Origin: an uncultured Pseudomonadota bacterium
GTDB taxonomy: Bacteria; Myxococcota; UBA796
Direction: 5' to 3'
Assembly (NCBI GenBank): GCA_913040875.1
Contig: CAJWHX010000014.1
Span: 1-17,139 of the forward strand
DNA length: 17,139 nucleotides
Part shown: positions 16,101-17,139 of the stretch, in pieces
How positions within the stretch are numbered: position 1 is the stretch's first letter
Layout: each line of letters begins with the position of its first letter
The notes under the pieces: model-generated
The model's database searches: none
What the model was told of the DNA's origin: nothing
What the model saw: only the letters and a program-made list of their open reading frames with translations
Position numbers and translations under genes: made by a program

Positions 16101-16450
16101 GAGCTCTACGTGGTTTCGACCCCGCCAGTGTTTCAGGCGATGGCTACTACCTAGGCGCAGTGGAATATCGCATGCCGCTATGGTGGATTGACTGGGGATA
16201 CAACGTCACACCACTCTTCCTGCGCTCACTCTCTGGTGCTGTCTTCACCGACTTCGGGATGGCCTACGACGCCATTGACCAGTTGAATCAAGCACCGCTC
16301 ATGGGTATGGGTGCAGAACTTCGAATGTCCACCGTCGTTTCGTGGGGTGCTCCACTGAGTTTCCGTGGTGGCTATGCATTCGGACTCAACGGCGGTGTTC
16401 CGATTGGTAGCATCGAGGGATTTTACGCTTGGTTGGGCAGTAGTTTTTAG
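13172..16450 (+). CDS. Gluzincin-type metalloprotease / PD40 beta-propeller / BamA-type outer-membrane barrel fusion
   Basis: The 1092-residue exported protein starts with a signal peptide (likely cleaved near TAEA-A, residues 19-20). Residues about 30-280 are a zinc peptidase domain of the peptidase MA / gluzincin type: HEYTH at 123-127 gives two His ligands and Glu124, and Glu161 in NWIVEG fits the third ligand. Residues about 290-560 form a TolB-like PD40 propeller with repeated SPDG (441-444 and 485-488) followed by DLW or NIF segments. After an acidic linker (about 656-690, rich in Asp/Glu) the C-terminal 390 residues are a 16-stranded-type Omp85/surface-antigen barrel ending in Phe, with GLGGGWRY, FRLGGSFGESGYY and WRALRGFD segments typical of the family. 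No POTRA domains are present. It would sit in the outer membrane with the protease and propeller in the periplasm. The start is the only ATG in frame but lacks a ribosome-binding site. It lies 56 bases after a terminator, so it should have its own promoter. Confidence 0.92.
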   Translation: MHTILTVSLMSLCTPTAEAATYDPDLTWRVLETEHFDIHFHGGEEQLAEEMGHLVEEVYTEMTAELDWVPKGSTQVVLLDNTDSANGYATYLPRNTIVIYVTAPEGTSTLSWYEDWNDAIFTHEYTHILHLDTIEGLPAVARAIFGRVAMMNGLSPNWIVEGQATMQETWQSNMGRGRAPIPDMIKRTATIEDQFPPLGNMDGYQTTNPGGNLRYLFGQDFMNYIAEETHNQVWTEWNHTYGGGIPYWLPAKKVLGKRFPEFYTEWKASMEDRYAKQISEIEAIGITEYTLLSDEGRNCAFAHYAPDGSKMVYSCFSLENGSSVYIADPDGNEEHVEIAGVFGRNFGWRADGRAFAYSAMRTVNRFNLYSDVYLHNVGGSTTTLTRGKRARDPEFSLDGSSLLVVTNETQNNQLKRLRIDQRMSQLTEHTDHTQYSTPKYSPDGQWIATSMWHQGRRDLWILDADANPVRQLTNDWALDTEPRWSPDGRTLYFSSDRTGIYNIFAIDLETETLYQVTNVRTGAFTPSINHAEDTLLFTVYHHWGYGIAQMPIDRNQWIEVASITPEAEDALHTVHLIPESLKDLPKGDAWTAPDEDLDWWQWRAKFTEQKAGNLSVPAHPSLTAHYPGLSGVGGPLFGLTEQDPTLPMPHRPAYFGEFEDANLFEGPNSGPDIQDDTQVDEENKEESDYPFTFPVRRYEVKDTLFPPTFLAPSVFQTGFGYMGVLSTSSVDTLKRQLYAANVSYRTDSQFFGWGASYLYNKWIPVISTGIYSTTVPYGSIYTYNGAPEDGGTWIPNLENTGLRYWDKRLNAYAQVTYAHTLRHSFFGRYEYSHRTPWVSSGDGYSNQGLPNGAYRPYLPTRGVIAGLGGGWRYVRARSYARAISPEDTRLLSVVGRIQAPWLGAYTLDDTDQPISFTRVQLTAEWREYTGLPWGDNHVLATKMAVGFSSGDAQRYGSFRLGGSFGESGYYTLPDEWRALRGFDPASVSGDGYYLGAVEYRMPLWWIDWGYNVTPLFLRSLSGAVFTDFGMAYDAIDQLNQAPLMGMGAELRMSTVVSWGAPLSFRGGYAFGLNGGVPIGSIEGFYAWLGSSF

Positions 16451-16570
16451 CGACTCAATCATTTTTCAATTTGCGACATAAAGCCACAAACAAAGACCGA
16501 ATATTCCTTCAATTCTCGTCTAATATTGATATGATAGACCCAACAAACAGACTCCCACTGTGAGGTGCCC

Positions 16571-17139
16571 ATGAAAACCAAAATCCCACCGCATCGTCTA
16601 GAAGGTGCTTTCCTCGGGCTCGCACTCGGTGATGCCTATGGTAGAACACTCGAATTTGTGAGTGGTGAAGCCGTTCGGCAAAACGCGGTCCTCATCGATC
16701 CAAACACCTTCATGTGGTCGGAAGAAACCCACATCTCACTCTATGTTGCCGATGCCGTACTGCAGATGCCGCAAAGCAAATTTGATGCAGACCAGTTTGG
16801 TCACTTGATTGGCAGCTATTTGACCACTTGGCTAGACGACCCTCTGATGCCTTCCACCAATCCTGGCAATACCACTTTGGCTGGCGTACACAACTACAAG
16901 GACATCAAAGATTGGAAGCACAGTGGCGTAAAAACAGGCGATGGATCCGCCGCAATCACCAGACTGTGCCCTCTGGCTCTAGCCTACGCTGGAACTGTTT
17001 TGGATGAGGCTGCACAAATTGCCGCACAAATCACCCACGCACACCCCAATGCAAAGGCGGCAGCTTTTTCGACAGTTCGCTTGCTTCGCGGGGCTCTAAT
17101 GCAAGGGTCTTTATCTGAAGAGGATATTGAAGTCGTGAT
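16571..17139 (+). CDS. ADP-ribosylglycohydrolase (DraG/ARH-like) family protein, 3'-partial
   Basis: The frame starts at the ATG at 16571, with GAGG five bases upstream, and is still open after 189 codons at the window edge. The N-terminus LEGAFLGLALGDAYGRTLEF (residues 10-29) is the family signature, with Asp21 and Glu28. MWSEETHISLYVADAVL (48-64) matches the WTDDTxMxL metal site, and TGDGSAAITRLCPLALAY (122-139) matches the GNGAAMRxAPLGL region; THAHPNAKAAA (155-165) is also as expected. Members remove ADP-ribose from proteins, RNA or small molecules using two Mg2+ ions. Here the usual T-D-D metal ligands are replaced by Ser50-Glu51-Glu52, so activity is uncertain. The C-terminal ligands lie outside the window. 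It is separated from the preceding gene by 120 bp without a clear terminator; a weak TATGAT is at 16530-16535. Confidence 0.9.
   Translation, partial: MKTKIPPHRLEGAFLGLALGDAYGRTLEFVSGEAVRQNAVLIDPNTFMWSEETHISLYVADAVLQMPQSKFDADQFGHLIGSYLTTWLDDPLMPSTNPGNTTLAGVHNYKDIKDWKHSGVKTGDGSAAITRLCPLALAYAGTVLDEAAQIAAQITHAHPNAKAAAFSTVRLLRGALMQGSLSEEDIEVV

Overview
The window looks like a chromosomal segment of a Gram-negative, delta-proteobacteria-like organism (Myxococcota, Bradymonadota or a related lineage). This is an inference from content: two large surface or exported proteins with MopE-type Asp/Cys metal-binding repeats, lamin-tail domains, a fibrinogen-related domain and a formylglycine-generating-enzyme-like domain; an exported poly(hydroxybutyrate)-depolymerase-type esterase with a lipobox; and a metalloprotease/beta-propeller/BamA-type outer-membrane protein. 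Base composition is moderate over most of the window and clearly AT-rich in the first gene. No rRNA, tRNA, CRISPR array, transposase or phage gene was seen.

Layout. Positions 1-2865 (+) hold one large AT-rich protein of unknown function whose reading frame stays open to the window edge. Positions 3042-11243 hold four genes, all on the minus strand, transcribed in this order: a MopE-repeat/fibrinogen-domain lipoprotein (11243-8787), a lamin-tail/MopE/FGE-like probable lipoprotein (8671-6152), a radical SAM-SPASM protein with a degenerate second radical SAM-like half (6059-4092), and an LpqC-type esterase lipoprotein (3959-3042). The gaps are 92-132 bp, so this could be one transcription unit or several. 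After a divergent promoter region come five plus-strand genes: two small unknown proteins in the same frame separated by a TGA that sits in the loop of a perfect GC-rich hairpin (11451-12482); a 342-bp palindrome-rich intergenic region; an 80-residue unknown protein with a very strong ribosome-binding site and a textbook terminator (12825-13116); the metalloprotease-propeller-BamA fusion (13172-16450); and the 5' part of an ADP-ribosylglycohydrolase-family gene that runs off the window (16571-17139).

How the genes may work together. The minus-strand cluster mostly encodes exported proteins: two or three lipoproteins and two large Ca2+/metal-binding, lectin-like or adhesin-like proteins. The only cytoplasmic enzyme among them is the radical SAM-SPASM protein, which makes a maturation or peptide-modifying role conceivable, but nothing in the sequence identifies a substrate. 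The most unusual items are the radical SAM protein with a catalytically dead second half, the palindrome-rich leader before the 80-residue gene, the UGA-in-tetraloop gene pair, and the exported multidomain proteins. No known defence or biosynthetic system is recognised.
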